Shown: one piece after another, positions 1-8,490 of the stretch
Layout of the letters: each line of letters begins with the position of its first letter
Position numbering within the stretch: the first letter of the stretch is position 1
Source of the DNA: Bin5 sp965200685
Lineage (GTDB): Bacteria; Chloroflexota; Anaerolineae; Caldilineales; Caldilineaceae
NCBI GenBank assembly: GCA_965200685.1
Contig: OZ241379.1
Location: 3,472,001 to 3,536,000, forward strand
DNA length: 64,000 nt
Reading direction: 5' to 3'
Program-made: the position numbers and the translations under genes
Notes under the pieces: model-generated
Databases searched by the model: none
What the model was told of the DNA's origin: nothing
The model's input: the letters and a program-made list of their open reading frames with translations, nothing else

Positions 1-202
1 CGTCCGTGCTCAGGACCGCAATGGAAAGGTGTATCGTCTCAAAGTCTATGATTGGCTAGCGCGGGTTTTTCAGCATGAGATCGATCATCTGAGCGGTATA
101 CTGATGACTGATAAGGCTGAACAAGTCTATAAAATTGTGGAAAATGAAGATGGCGAATCGGAATTGATCCCCATCAATCTTGTGCTATCCGAACAGCAGT
201 GA
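1..202 (+). CDS. def: Peptide deformylase, C-terminal fragment (cut by window edge)
   Basis: The first 66 codons of the window, read from base 2, give the end of a peptide deformylase, which removes the N-formyl group from nascent proteins. The diagnostic sequence is QHEIDHLSGILMTD, which holds the HExxH metal-binding helix of the family. It is followed by a charged tail ending ...VLSEQQ and a TGA at 200-202. The active-site GxGxAA and EGCLS motifs lie outside the window, so only the third conserved motif can be checked. The tail after the HEIDH helix is about 40 residues, slightly longer than in compact bacterial deformylases. The next gene is convergent. Confidence 0.85.
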   Translation, partial: VRAQDRNGKVYRLKVYDWLARVFQHEIDHLSGILMTDKAEQVYKIVENEDGESELIPINLVLSEQQ

Positions 203-223
203 CCGCTGGCCCCCACAGATAGT

Positions 224-862
224 TTATTGTCTTACATGGTGGTCGATGCCCTCATAGCGTTCAATGAACGCCGAGATACGGGCCGCATCGAACTCATCAA
301 ATTTGTCAATGCGTTGCCAAGCGGTCATCGCAATGCGGGCCTCCATATCCTTATGGGCCGGCTGCGTACCGGACCCAGTCCAGCTAGGGCGGTTGGGCAT
401 CATCAACACATGGCGTCCCCTGTCAATGAAAGGTTGGACCACCTCCTCCAACTGCTGCTTGAGCTCCGGACACTCTTCTTCACATTGATAATAGATGATA
501 ACGCCGCCGTCCTCCATGTTGTGAACGACCTGTTCATAGCGGACCGGGTCCTCGTACACAGCCCACGGAGCCAGCCCCGGATAGTGTGGGCCGGATGTAG
601 GCGGCGTGGTATTGTACTCAATCGGGGATGCACTGCCCTGTTGGATGTGCGTATTGCCTTGTGTCGGCACAACCTCTTCGTCACCGGCCGGAAGTGTGGC
701 GCGAATATTGAGATAGAGAATCAGGCCGACGAGGACAAGCAGCACAACACCAGCGGCCATGAGATACAGATTCTGCATACGCCGTCGCCGAGCAGCACTC
801 TCCCGTACCTCCTGACGAGATAGGCGGGCCGACCCTCTCTTGGATTTTGCTTTCCTTGCCAT
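224..862 (-). CDS. DUF3105 single-pass membrane protein
   Basis: A 212-aa protein of the DUF3105 family, whose function is unknown. The N-terminus is very basic (MARKAKSKRGSARLSRQE) and is followed by one membrane helix at about residues 32-52 (LYLMAAGVVLLVLVGLILYL). The rest is probably extracytoplasmic. Family hallmarks are YNTTPPTSGPHYP and VVHNMEDGGVIIYY, with conserved His residues and a CEEEC pair. An in-frame start 41 codons upstream would reach into the neighbouring transpeptidase gene. The start at 862 is preferred because the basic N-terminus begins there. The gene follows an exported L,D-transpeptidase on the same strand, so an envelope role is plausible but unproven. Confidence 0.75.
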   Translation of the reverse strand: MARKAKSKRGSARLSRQEVRESAARRRRMQNLYLMAAGVVLLVLVGLILYLNIRATLPAGDEEVVPTQGNTHIQQGSASPIEYNTTPPTSGPHYPGLAPWAVYEDPVRYEQVVHNMEDGGVIIYYQCEEECPELKQQLEEVVQPFIDRGRHVLMMPNRPSWTGSGTQPAHKDMEARIAMTAWQRIDKFDEFDAARISAFIERYEGIDHHVRQ

Positions 863-920
863 TATGGTAACACCTGTTTCTCGTTCTTCGTTCCCTGTAA
901 CTGCAGTGTACCGACAACGT

Positions 921-1652
921 CTATTGATGAATCCATACGAGTGTCGCGTTCTCGGTCGTTGAGCGCATCCAATTTCTGGTGCCATTCCATTCGGGCATCG
1001 CCCAGTTGAACAGCCATTCCGCGTCCTCTACTGTCATATTGACACAGCCATGGCTCATTGGCGTCCCAAAATTGTTGTGCCAGTACGTCCCATGGAAAGC
1101 ATAGCTGCGATAAAAATATTGGACCCATTGCACATTTGGCAGACTGTAGTAACTTCCTGAAGCGCGGTCTCCGCCGGACATGGTCTGCTCGGGCACACGT
1201 ATCCACATGCGAAATATACCTTCAACCGTGGGATACCATTTGACGCCGGAGGAGATAATAAATTCATTCTGCAGTTCGTCGCCAAGCCAAGCATATGTTT
1301 TTTGTTCGCTCAGATCGACTTCGATCCACTTTTCGCCGTTGGCACGGGCCAGATCGACACTCAAATCCAGCTCTGTCTGGCCGTTGCGCTCAACAACGAT
1401 AGGGGGGACGACCGTATTGCTCTGCTCCCGGACAGAGTCAATGGCTACATCCTGTTCCCGGCGGATGCGAGGCAGATCCATTGTCGCTTTGGTGAAAGGC
1501 AGAGGTGGCAAGCGATTCATGCCGACCGGGGCCCTTTCGGAACGTGGCGACGATACCTGTTCCGGATCATCCGTGGCAAAAACTGCAGAAGAACTGCCCC
1601 ATGCGCTGAAGAACAGCAGCAGTGTCAGTGAGAAAATCAGTGTACAACGCAT
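921..1652 (-). CDS. Exported L,D-transpeptidase (YkuD domain)
   Basis: A 243-aa secreted protein with a signal peptide (MRCTLIFSLTLLLFFSAW, cleavage near residue 26) and a C-terminal YkuD domain from about residue 108. The catalytic signature is complete: H187 in HGTYWHNNFG and S200-H201-G202-C203 followed by VN. Family knowledge: YkuD enzymes use the Cys to form 3-3 cross-links in peptidoglycan or to attach proteins to it. No LysM or other wall-binding module is present; the linker (residues 30-105) is low in complexity. A paralogue with LysM modules lies just upstream on the same strand (1708-2784), so the pair probably arose by duplication and divides cell-wall work. Confidence 0.88.
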   Translation of the reverse strand: MRCTLIFSLTLLLFFSAWGSSSAVFATDDPEQVSSPRSERAPVGMNRLPPLPFTKATMDLPRIRREQDVAIDSVREQSNTVVPPIVVERNGQTELDLSVDLARANGEKWIEVDLSEQKTYAWLGDELQNEFIISSGVKWYPTVEGIFRMWIRVPEQTMSGGDRASGSYYSLPNVQWVQYFYRSYAFHGTYWHNNFGTPMSHGCVNMTVEDAEWLFNWAMPEWNGTRNWMRSTTENATLVWIHQ

Positions 1653-1707
1653 CTGAACGGGCTACCTTTCAGTGAGTAGGACCTGCCCACAGGTTAAAAA
1701 AGCCATC

Positions 1708-2784
1708 TTAGTAATGTACCTGTACCAATGTGCCTAGATTGGCGGCGTCGCTTATCAGCCAACCAGGGCTGCTGGTCCTCGGTGATGTCCAATCAAAGAG
1801 CCACTTCGCATCCTCATTCTTCATGTTGATGCAGCCCCGACTCATGGGCGTGCCAAAGTCGTCATGCCAGTATGTACCATGAAATGAATAGTTTTCAAAG
1901 AAATACTGAACATACGGGACATCTTCAAGATAGTAATAGTTGCCCGCGGCCCGGTTGCCGCCTTGCATATCCTGCATCGGAATCTTTGCCCAGATACGGA
2001 ACGTGCCAGTGACAGTTGGCGTATTGCCACGCCCTGAGGAGATGATAAACGACTTGACCGCTGTCATGCCCTCGTAGGCGACAACCTGTTGCTTGCTCAG
2101 GTCCACATCGATCCACTTTTCGGTGACCGTGGGAAATTCCATAAAGCGATAGCCGCCATTGGCAACCGCATCCATACCCGTGGAGATGTGCAGGGCCTGG
2201 CCGATTAGAATTTGGCTCGGGTCTACCAGTCCGTTCTCCTGGGCAATTGTATCGGCACTGACCTGATATCGTTCGGCAATCAGGCCGAGATACTCTCCGG
2301 GTTGTACCAGATGAATCAGGCCCTGCGAACGCTTGGGGCGAATGGCCTGTTCGGTTGGGCCGGGCACCTTCACAATCTGCCCAATGTATAGCTTCTGTGC
2401 TGGCGATATCCCGTTCAATTCTACGATTTGTACCAGACTGATGCCATAGTGCCGGGCAAGCCCGGTGAGCGTGTCTCCTGGCTGTACTTGGTAGTAGCGG
2501 AAATCCTCAATCACCTTAGGCCCCGCGCTGGCAGAAGCACTATCACCCCTACGGACCACCAAATACTGTCCATGGTGGACGAAATCTGCATTGGGTAAAT
2601 TGTTGAGCCGTCGCAGTTCCGCGGCAGTTGTGTCATATTGCAGCGCGATATGACTGAGGGTTTCACCAGGTCTGACGCGATGCGTTTCATCAGCAGATAG
2701 GCTGCGAGCACTGGACAAGAGAAATATACTGGCGCATAGCAGGGCCAATGTTCCGCGAAGGATGGGGATGAAAAACAGTCTCAT
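1708..2784 (-). CDS. L,D-transpeptidase with three LysM domains
   Basis: A 358-aa exported enzyme. A signal peptide (MRLFFIPILRGTLALLCASI) is followed by three LysM modules at about residues 35-77, 97-142 and 156-200, recognisable by HRVRPGETLSHIA, YYQVQPGDTLTGLA and HLVQPGEYLGLIA. A YkuD catalytic domain ends the protein, with HGTYWHDDFG and S315-R316-G317-C318. LysM binds the N-acetylglucosamine backbone of peptidoglycan and so positions the transpeptidase on the wall. The start at 2784 is chosen because GAGGTG lies six bases upstream and the signal peptide begins there; an ORF extension of 44 codons has no such support. It is paralogous to the neighbouring gene at 921-1652. Confidence 0.9.
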   Translation of the reverse strand: MRLFFIPILRGTLALLCASIFLLSSARSLSADETHRVRPGETLSHIALQYDTTAAELRRLNNLPNADFVHHGQYLVVRRGDSASASAGPKVIEDFRYYQVQPGDTLTGLARHYGISLVQIVELNGISPAQKLYIGQIVKVPGPTEQAIRPKRSQGLIHLVQPGEYLGLIAERYQVSADTIAQENGLVDPSQILIGQALHISTGMDAVANGGYRFMEFPTVTEKWIDVDLSKQQVVAYEGMTAVKSFIISSGRGNTPTVTGTFRIWAKIPMQDMQGGNRAAGNYYYLEDVPYVQYFFENYSFHGTYWHDDFGTPMSRGCINMKNEDAKWLFDWTSPRTSSPGWLISDAANLGTLVQVHY

Positions 2785-2917
2785 TGAGCACCTCTTCGTG
2801 TGGATGCTTGGAGAACTGGCGGTCTGTCGGACAATGTCGTCACATATGCGATGCAGATTACTATAACCGAAAAACCCATTGTATGCAATTCCGAGAGAAA
2901 TCGGTAGGTTGGGCACT

Positions 2918-3352
2918 CTACCACGTCTGCACCAAATCTGTCTCCGAAAAAAGGGATGAATGATAGGAGGGGTCCGTGGCTATGCGGGCCAACGTACCGC
3001 CCAACTCTCTCGTGTAGTGGACCAGGGCATCTAGTGTCGCGGCAAAGAGAGAAAAGGATAAGGCCGCGAGGGGTAAGTCCGCCTGTAGGAAGACATCGCC
3101 GTCACTGTCGATGGCAAAACGCACCAGACGCACCGCTTGATTCAGATGCAGCAACACCGCTGTCAGTCTTTGCCGGCATGCCGGCAAAGGTGGTGGCGTC
3201 AGTGGGCTTACAGCGAAATGTAGCCATTCGTCCCCTGTAGCTACATACAGATCGAACTCCTCATCCTGTTCATCGGCAAAACTGCTGCGCCAGATGCCCG
3301 CTTCAACCGTCTCATATGCCCATTGGTATCGCTCGAACATCGCGGGAATCAT
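2918..3352 (-). CDS. Small acidic protein, possibly YbjN/CesT-like fold
   Basis: A 144-aa soluble, acidic protein with no signal peptide or membrane segment. Length, the pattern of a short beta-rich N-terminal half (FDLYVATGDEWLHFAVSP) and a helical C-terminal half containing VFLQADLPLAALSF resemble the YbjN/type III chaperone-like family seen beside many housekeeping genes. This is a fold-level resemblance only and no catalytic motif is visible. Its ATG overlaps the TGA of the metallo-hydrolase gene (ATGA at 3349-3352), so the two are translationally coupled. Function unknown. Confidence 0.6.
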   Translation of the reverse strand: MIPAMFERYQWAYETVEAGIWRSSFADEQDEEFDLYVATGDEWLHFAVSPLTPPPLPACRQRLTAVLLHLNQAVRLVRFAIDSDGDVFLQADLPLAALSFSLFAATLDALVHYTRELGGTLARIATDPSYHSSLFSETDLVQTW

Positions 3353-4083
3353 CGCTCACTCTCTCCAAAGATACGGTCAGCCAGAGCCTGGATCTCGGCT
3401 CCGCCATTGCCGACGATCGGGGGCCCATGGCCGAACACGATTGTGTCAATATTGCTGCTATATTTTTGCGCCAGCTTCCAGATAGAGCGGTGAGCTGTGT
3501 TCATATCGGGGGTGAAAATAGCTGGTGGTGGGCTGATTCGGGAACCCCAGTGGTTGAGTGCATCACCGCTGATCAGTAGCCTGTGCTGTGGGTGAAACAG
3601 AGAAATGTGCCCGGGCGTATGCCCAGGCGTATGGACGACTGTGAATCCTTCGGGGAGGCGGTCCCCATCCACAAGGAGGCGGTCCGGCGCAATCGGCTGC
3701 ACCCGAAAGTAGGGCAATGCTCCGACCAGTCGATACAGTGGATGCATGAGAAGACCGAGCAAAGTCGGAGCTGGTCTGCGCCGGTTCGGATGTTCTAGAA
3801 ACTGTTTTTCAACCGCATGGCAGGCAAGCTCCGCGCCGCTAGCGCGTTTGAGTGCTTTCAAATTGCCGGCGTGATCTACATCCATATGGGTGAGGAGTAT
3901 CCGGCGCAGATCTGCCGGCCTAAAACCCAATTGATGAATCCCTCTTAGGATCGTCTCTCTGTTTTTCGCTCCTGGCAGTCCAGTATCAATCAGCGTTAGG
4001 CCCCCCTCCCAACGCCATAGATAGGCATGAACTGCCGGCCCCAATTCATCAATATCAAACAGATCGGGAATGACTTCTTTCAT
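3349..4083 (-). CDS. Metallo-beta-lactamase-fold hydrolase
   Basis: A 244-aa cytoplasmic metallo-beta-lactamase superfamily protein. The metal-binding motif is H66-x-D68-x-D70-H71 (THMDVDHAGN), a common variant in which the second His of HxHxDH is Asp. It is followed by HTPGHTPGHISLF (third metal His), the bridging Asp in LLISGDAL and the last His in VFGHGPPI. The superfamily includes glyoxalase II-like thioesterases, lactonases and phosphodiesterases; the substrate cannot be read from the sequence. The gene lies between a small unknown gene 8 bp upstream and the 144-aa gene it overlaps downstream, so the three form one transcription unit. Confidence 0.85.
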   Translation of the reverse strand: MKEVIPDLFDIDELGPAVHAYLWRWEGGLTLIDTGLPGAKNRETILRGIHQLGFRPADLRRILLTHMDVDHAGNLKALKRASGAELACHAVEKQFLEHPNRRRPAPTLLGLLMHPLYRLVGALPYFRVQPIAPDRLLVDGDRLPEGFTVVHTPGHTPGHISLFHPQHRLLISGDALNHWGSRISPPPAIFTPDMNTAHRSIWKLAQKYSSNIDTIVFGHGPPIVGNGGAEIQALADRIFGESER

Positions 4084-4091
4084 TGACTCTT

Positions 4092-4370
4092 CTACCAGTG
4101 GCGGCGCACGCCTAGATGACGCAGGCGAGAGCGGGGATGGTCCACGGCAGCAGCCACCTCATCCAAGCTTAACCCTGTGGCCGCGGCCAGCTCCATCATC
4201 GTGCGGAAGGATTCTTCTGTCAGTTCCTGCAGGTGCTCTCGCTCAATGTCGGTCAATTTGTAGCCGACGACCGTGGCTTGCGTATCTTCTAGAAGCTTGC
4301 GCCGGCAGTCTATACAGATCCAGGTGTGACCGATCAGAATGAGAAAATCTCTGGCCCTGGCAGTTATCAT
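4092..4370 (-). CDS. Small hypothetical protein with a CxxC motif
   Basis: A protein of about 92 aa that I do not recognise. It contains one CxxC pair (WICIDCRRKLLED) near the N-terminus and two predicted helices, ending in a very basic tail (HPRSRLRHLGVRRHW). A GTG nine bases upstream (4379) is an alternative start. The gene is eight bases upstream of the metallo-hydrolase gene on the same strand, which supports it as part of that operon. It could be a small zinc-binding or DNA-binding adaptor, but a single CxxC is not enough to say so. Confidence 0.5.
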   Translation of the reverse strand: MITARARDFLILIGHTWICIDCRRKLLEDTQATVVGYKLTDIEREHLQELTEESFRTMMELAAATGLSLDEVAAAVDHPRSRLRHLGVRRHW

Positions 4371-4454
4371 AGTGTTCACGGCTCTCTATGGCGTTGTTTA
4401 CGTTCCATGGGTTGAAGATAAGTATAGGGATTCCGGCGATTGTTATGGCATGGA

Positions 4455-5378
4455 CTACGGCCTTCGCTCCAGCAGTGGCCCGATTTCAAGGGATGGATGT
4501 TTGACCAACCCTACCTGCTCAAAGGGCCATAGGGGCCATATGGCGAGCCATGCCTGGCCGATGACGAAATCCTGGTCCAATTGCCCCCAGCTACGTGTAT
4601 CTGACGAAGTAGGCCGGTTATCACCCAGAACATACAGATGTCCGGGTGAGACTGTTTGTGCCGCGATGTTCCCCATCATTGGCATATGATCATACGGCTC
4701 ATTGACCGAGAAACCATTGATGAATAGCATGCCCTCCCGAATCTCAACCGTATCCCCCGGCAGACCAATGACCCGTTTGATGTAATCCTGTGAAGGGTCG
4801 TTGGGATAATGGAAGACGATGACATCGCCACGGGTGTATTCACCCAGTCGATAGGCCAATTTGTTCACCAGTAGATACTGCCCGTGATAAAAATTGGGCT
4901 CCATGGATTGGCCTTCAATTCGATAGTTCTGTACAACCGCGCGGATGACGAGAAAAAACAGAACTGCCAGAATGATCGTTTCTGCAGTTTCCCGCAGAAA
5001 CGTCCCGAAGCCTTCACCCTCTTCATTGACATCAGGGGCTTCGTCGAAAAACCTGTCCATGGTTGGGGCCGGTTCACGATTGACCACCTGTCCGCCCGGC
5101 CCCATGCCTCCATTTGCCATAGACGCTGCTTGACTCTGCCCCGGCATGGTTGTGAGCGCGGCGGACAGAGGCGTACCTTCTGGCAAGTTCTCTACATCCC
5201 GGCCCGCCCGGGATGGCATTTCAGCAGAAGGCAATGTATCGTCTTCAGGGTGCTCTTTGCTGGTGGCTAAGGAGGGCGGCGCATGGAAAACCGACAACCT
5301 TCGGGAAACGTCAATATCCAGAAGATCATCGCCGCTATCTATCTCCGAGTGTTTCAGATTGTTCTGATCGTTGTTCAA
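4455..5378 (-). CDS. lepB: Signal peptidase I
   Basis: A 307-aa type I signal peptidase, which cleaves signal peptides from exported proteins on the outer face of the membrane. One membrane helix lies at about residues 133-148. The catalytic pair is S158 (EGQSMEPNF) and K201 (YIKRVIGLPGD), and the later box GHLYVLGDNRPTSSDTRSWG is present. The first ~125 residues are an acidic, low-complexity cytoplasmic extension, much longer than in standard single-helix signal peptidases. The only start compatible with that extension is TTG at 5378, with no clear Shine-Dalgarno; an internal Met at residue 54 is an alternative. An extended -10 promoter lies about 50 bases upstream. Confidence 0.9.
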   Translation of the reverse strand: MNNDQNNLKHSEIDSGDDLLDIDVSRRLSVFHAPPSLATSKEHPEDDTLPSAEMPSRAGRDVENLPEGTPLSAALTTMPGQSQAASMANGGMGPGGQVVNREPAPTMDRFFDEAPDVNEEGEGFGTFLRETAETIILAVLFFLVIRAVVQNYRIEGQSMEPNFYHGQYLLVNKLAYRLGEYTRGDVIVFHYPNDPSQDYIKRVIGLPGDTVEIREGMLFINGFSVNEPYDHMPMMGNIAAQTVSPGHLYVLGDNRPTSSDTRSWGQLDQDFVIGQAWLAIWPLWPFEQVGLVKHPSLEIGPLLERRP

Positions 5379-5428
5379 GCGATTGAGTCCAGCAGAATGG
5401 CATAGAAGATTTGTAAAAGTTTAAGGAG

Positions 5429-5434
5429 ATTATA
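5429..5434 (-). promoter_or_regulatory. Putative extended -10 promoter of lepB
   Basis: On the minus strand the sequence reads TGTTATAAT, a TGn extended -10 with a perfect TATAAT, about 50 bases before the lepB start. The best -35 is poor (TTGTTT, 18-base spacer), as expected for an extended -10 promoter. Confidence 0.5.
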
Positions 5435-5654
5435 ACACCCGATAGACAAGAGAAACAAGAGCCAAAGTACCGGGTCCGCCGGACAGTAAAATTTAAGCGT
5501 TTCCTCCCTTTATATACGTCCTCAGACGCTAGCCAATATCGTCTCTGGTGGGAATGTAGATGTAGGTGAGGGAGTGTTGTTGATGAGTGGCTCCTAGCCC
5601 CTACCCTCTGCAGCACTGCGCTCCCACTGCCAAGGTGTTCGGTCCGTAAAGCCG
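5435..5654. other. Gap with no recognised gene
   Basis: Between the lepB promoter and the end of the glycosyltransferase remnant I see no supported gene, RNA or clear terminator. ORFs crossing it are short and do not resemble any protein I recognise. It may be the decayed rest of a fifth array copy, but I found no similarity to the intact copies here. Confidence 0.4.
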
Positions 5655-5843
5655 CTGCGGCGATGGTGGCGACCGTACAAGCCATGCCAGTAGTCCCCCC
5701 ATGGTGCGGTCACCAGCAGAAGTGCCAGTATCTGCCGCGTCCTGCCTGGCGCGCCTGGGGTCCCCCATGGTAGGGAGGACAGGAGATAGGAACTCTTGTT
5801 GATCATTTTTGTCATAAGACTCATATCTGCGCGTTGAACACAC
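5655..5843 (-). pseudogene. 5' remnant of a fifth GT-C array copy
   Basis: From 5843 downward the minus strand matches the first ~165 bases of the four array genes at roughly 90% or better, including the leader (CTCTACGGATGAGCC) and the encoded SSLPWGTPGAPGR. Three faults show it is dead. The upstream ATG is GTG. One extra T after the leader shifts the long frame. About 200 bases of the coding sequence, relative to intact copies, are missing. The deletion joins two places that carry the same CAAGCCA word in intact copies (for example near 13334 and 13536), so it looks like a microhomology deletion. Homology stops near 5655. Confidence 0.75.
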
Positions 5844-5863
5844 GGCTCATCCGTAGAGATAGC

Positions 5864-8443
5864 CTACGCATCAACGCTGAACTCGCGTTCCCACACCCTG
5901 CGTCCTTGGCCTGGGATGAACTGACCGGTTTTGATGTGCCGAATGTCATACTCTGGGCGGTCGACAGACACGATACACTTTCCATTGAATCGCACGCCGT
6001 TGTCGAAGAAAGAAAAGTCGAGGTTGTCAAAGCCATGAGGCCTGCGGTCGTCGGGAAGGTCTTGCACGTCGTGAGGAATGATGTGCAAGAAGAATTTCGC
6101 TTGTGTGTCTGTCAGGCTGCAAGGGTTCTTGACATAGGTGATGTCGTTCTCCCTGAGATATACGGCAAAGTGTGCGCGCAGGACAGGATCATGTGCTACG
6201 ATTGACTCATACTCTTGATTATATGCGTCAGTTTCCTGGGCAGAGAGCTCATACACCTGCAACGGAATTTCGACTTTCCAGAGAGTGTCTTGGCCGGAGA
6301 CGAACTGACCGGTTACGATGTGCTTGATTCCATACTCTGGGCGGTTGATAGACACGATACACTTTCCATTGAATCGCAAGCCGTAGTTCTGGGAAGAAAA
6401 AGGTCGGTCATGGGCGTAGAAAGGAAAGTCGAGGTTGTCAAAGCCATAAGGCTTGCGGTCGTCGGGAAGGTCTTGCACGTCGTGAGGAATGATGTGCAAG
6501 AAGAATTTCGCTTGTGTGTCTGTCAGGCTGCAAGGGTTCTTGACATAGATGATGTCGTTCTCCGTGAGATATAGGTCAAAGTGTGCATGCAGGACAGGCA
6601 TCTCTCCTGAAACAATTGCCTCATATTGATTTATGATTGTTGTAACACGATTCGAAACCCGTAGACCGCTGTCGGCAAACTGTTCAGTGCCCCACCACTG
6701 ATGGTCGGAGGAATCAAAGGGCATCCACAGTTCAGGCTCGATCTTCAGAGCATAGCTTCCATAGGCAAGAGCCTGCTCTTCACTGAAGACCGCAGGGTAT
6801 ATGTGAATGTTGACCCCTCGCTGCTCAAGGTATCCCGGGGGTGGATGACGATCATGCGCCATTGTACGCTCATGGTTGGGTCTCGTGACCGGATTGCGGG
6901 CGATGGTTGCGTCGGTCAAGCCGTGGATGTCGAGGACTTTCAGGTCCGGCAGGTAATAGGACTGGATGCCGATGCTTCCTACGGCCATCACAGCATCGTC
7001 GGGGAACCACCCGCGTGTCATCTTCTGGTACGGCTTCCACTGTTGTATCTTTATTCTGGCGTACTCGCGGTGCGCTGTGAAACGAATGCCGACACTCTGT
7101 GCGACAGACTGCTGGCGCAGGTCGTTGGAGAGGTCAACGAGCATGGGCATCCCCGGTGCAGCGAGTAGCCAGCTCGCGTTCTCCTTAGTAAGTTCAATAA
7201 ACGTCCAATCGTATGGGTGGCTCCTGGCACCTTTGAATAGCAAGACGCCCTGCATGGCACTTGAATAGAAGAGAACAGGGACGAACAGCAAGAGTGCCCA
7301 CACCTGTGAGTTTACAATCATTCCTCTCTGCACAAATAGTCGCATTCGCCCCAATCCACCCGCAATCACAGCCCCTAGCCGCACGATACCCTCGGCCGCG
7401 GGGACTGCCAGCAGAGGCCAGTAGAAGTCCAACGGTCTATACTCGAACGAGTCTCCCCCAATCCGCATCACATAGGCCATATGGACAGCCACACATAAGA
7501 GCACCAGCCCATACGTCCCATCCCTATACGCCCGCCAACGAGTCCACAGAGCCAGACATGCTAGGGGCAAGAACAGATACAGGCCTGTCTCTAGGGCCGC
7601 GGCCACCAAGTAGCGGAACCCTGCTTCGTACCAAGGACGCACATACTTGGCGTAGTAGGTGTTGGGTAGCCACTCGCCGTAGTAGCTGTAGCGGAACAGG
7701 TAGTGTGCAGCGACGAGGAGGAGAAAAGGTCCTACGAGGATGCCCAGTTCGCGCCAGGGCAGTCGGCGGTTCGTGAGGAGGTGCTGGATTGCGAACCAAG
7801 CGAAACAGCAGGCTGCCACCAGGGGTCCTTCAGGACGGGTATAGGCGGCGGCTGTCAGGGACAAGGCCGTGGTCAGCAGTCCCCACCGGCTGTGTCGGTA
7901 GAGAGCGAGGGAGACCACTCCGAGGAGGATGAAGAAGGTGAATTGGCGTGTTTCAAGGCCGCCGCCTGAAGTCCAGACGGCAAATGTCGCGCTGCTACAC
8001 ACAAGCCCAAGGGCCATCCAAGCCACGAGTGTCCTGTTATGTAGAAGAGAAGGTGTGCGGACCACCCACCACAGCATGGTGGCGATGGTGGCGGTCGTGC
8101 AAGCCACAGACAGCCAAGGGGCCACGTACTCGGGCCGTAGGTCGAAGAGAGCCCAGAGGAGTGCTAGTTCAAGGGTCCAGAGGAAGTTGGAGTATCCTTC
8201 GACGTACTCGCCGGGATTGAAGACGAGACCATGTCCTTCGAGGAGGTTACGGGCATAGCGGAAGCTGATGAAGGCATCCTCGCATAAAAACCAAGCGACA
8301 TGGGCAACCCATGCCAGTAGTCCCCCCCATGGTGCGGTCACCAGCAGAAGTGCCAGTATTTGCCGCGCCCTGCCTGGCGCGCCTGCGGTCCCCCATGGCA
8401 GGGAGGACAGGAGATAGGTACTCTTGTTCATCATTTTTGTCAT
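5864..8443 (-). CDS. GT-C-like membrane glycosyltransferase, array copy 1
   Basis: An 859-aa polytopic membrane protein, last of four tandem paralogues in transcription order. Residues ~25-400 are a membrane domain with about ten helices. The first outer loop carries CEDAFISFRYARNL and NPGEYVEGYSNFLW, the acidic loop-1 motif typical of GT-C enzymes that use lipid-linked sugars. Residues ~400-600 are a soluble, copy-variable region. Residues ~606-718 and ~745-859 are two copies of one ~115-aa unit (YVKNPCSLTDTQAKFFLH...GFDNLDF...GKCIVS...RPEY). Unit 1 has a lengthened loop (AHDRPFSSQNYG) shared only with copy 3. The protein ends VWEREFSVDA, as in copy 2. Acceptor and donor are unknown. Confidence 0.8.
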   Translation of the reverse strand: MTKMMNKSTYLLSSLPWGTAGAPGRARQILALLLVTAPWGGLLAWVAHVAWFLCEDAFISFRYARNLLEGHGLVFNPGEYVEGYSNFLWTLELALLWALFDLRPEYVAPWLSVACTTATIATMLWWVVRTPSLLHNRTLVAWMALGLVCSSATFAVWTSGGGLETRQFTFFILLGVVSLALYRHSRWGLLTTALSLTAAAYTRPEGPLVAACCFAWFAIQHLLTNRRLPWRELGILVGPFLLLVAAHYLFRYSYYGEWLPNTYYAKYVRPWYEAGFRYLVAAALETGLYLFLPLACLALWTRWRAYRDGTYGLVLLCVAVHMAYVMRIGGDSFEYRPLDFYWPLLAVPAAEGIVRLGAVIAGGLGRMRLFVQRGMIVNSQVWALLLFVPVLFYSSAMQGVLLFKGARSHPYDWTFIELTKENASWLLAAPGMPMLVDLSNDLRQQSVAQSVGIRFTAHREYARIKIQQWKPYQKMTRGWFPDDAVMAVGSIGIQSYYLPDLKVLDIHGLTDATIARNPVTRPNHERTMAHDRHPPPGYLEQRGVNIHIYPAVFSEEQALAYGSYALKIEPELWMPFDSSDHQWWGTEQFADSGLRVSNRVTTIINQYEAIVSGEMPVLHAHFDLYLTENDIIYVKNPCSLTDTQAKFFLHIIPHDVQDLPDDRKPYGFDNLDFPFYAHDRPFSSQNYGLRFNGKCIVSINRPEYGIKHIVTGQFVSGQDTLWKVEIPLQVYELSAQETDAYNQEYESIVAHDPVLRAHFAVYLRENDITYVKNPCSLTDTQAKFFLHIIPHDVQDLPDDRRPHGFDNLDFSFFDNGVRFNGKCIVSVDRPEYDIRHIKTGQFIPGQGRRVWEREFSVDA

Positions 8444-8490
8444 AGACTCATACCGTTGCGTTGAACATATGGAACATCCGTAGAGATAGC

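Noticed and set aside
224..985. Longer form of the DUF3105 protein starting near 985
   Set aside because: The extra 41 codons overlap the neighbouring transpeptidase gene and precede the basic, signal-like N-terminus.
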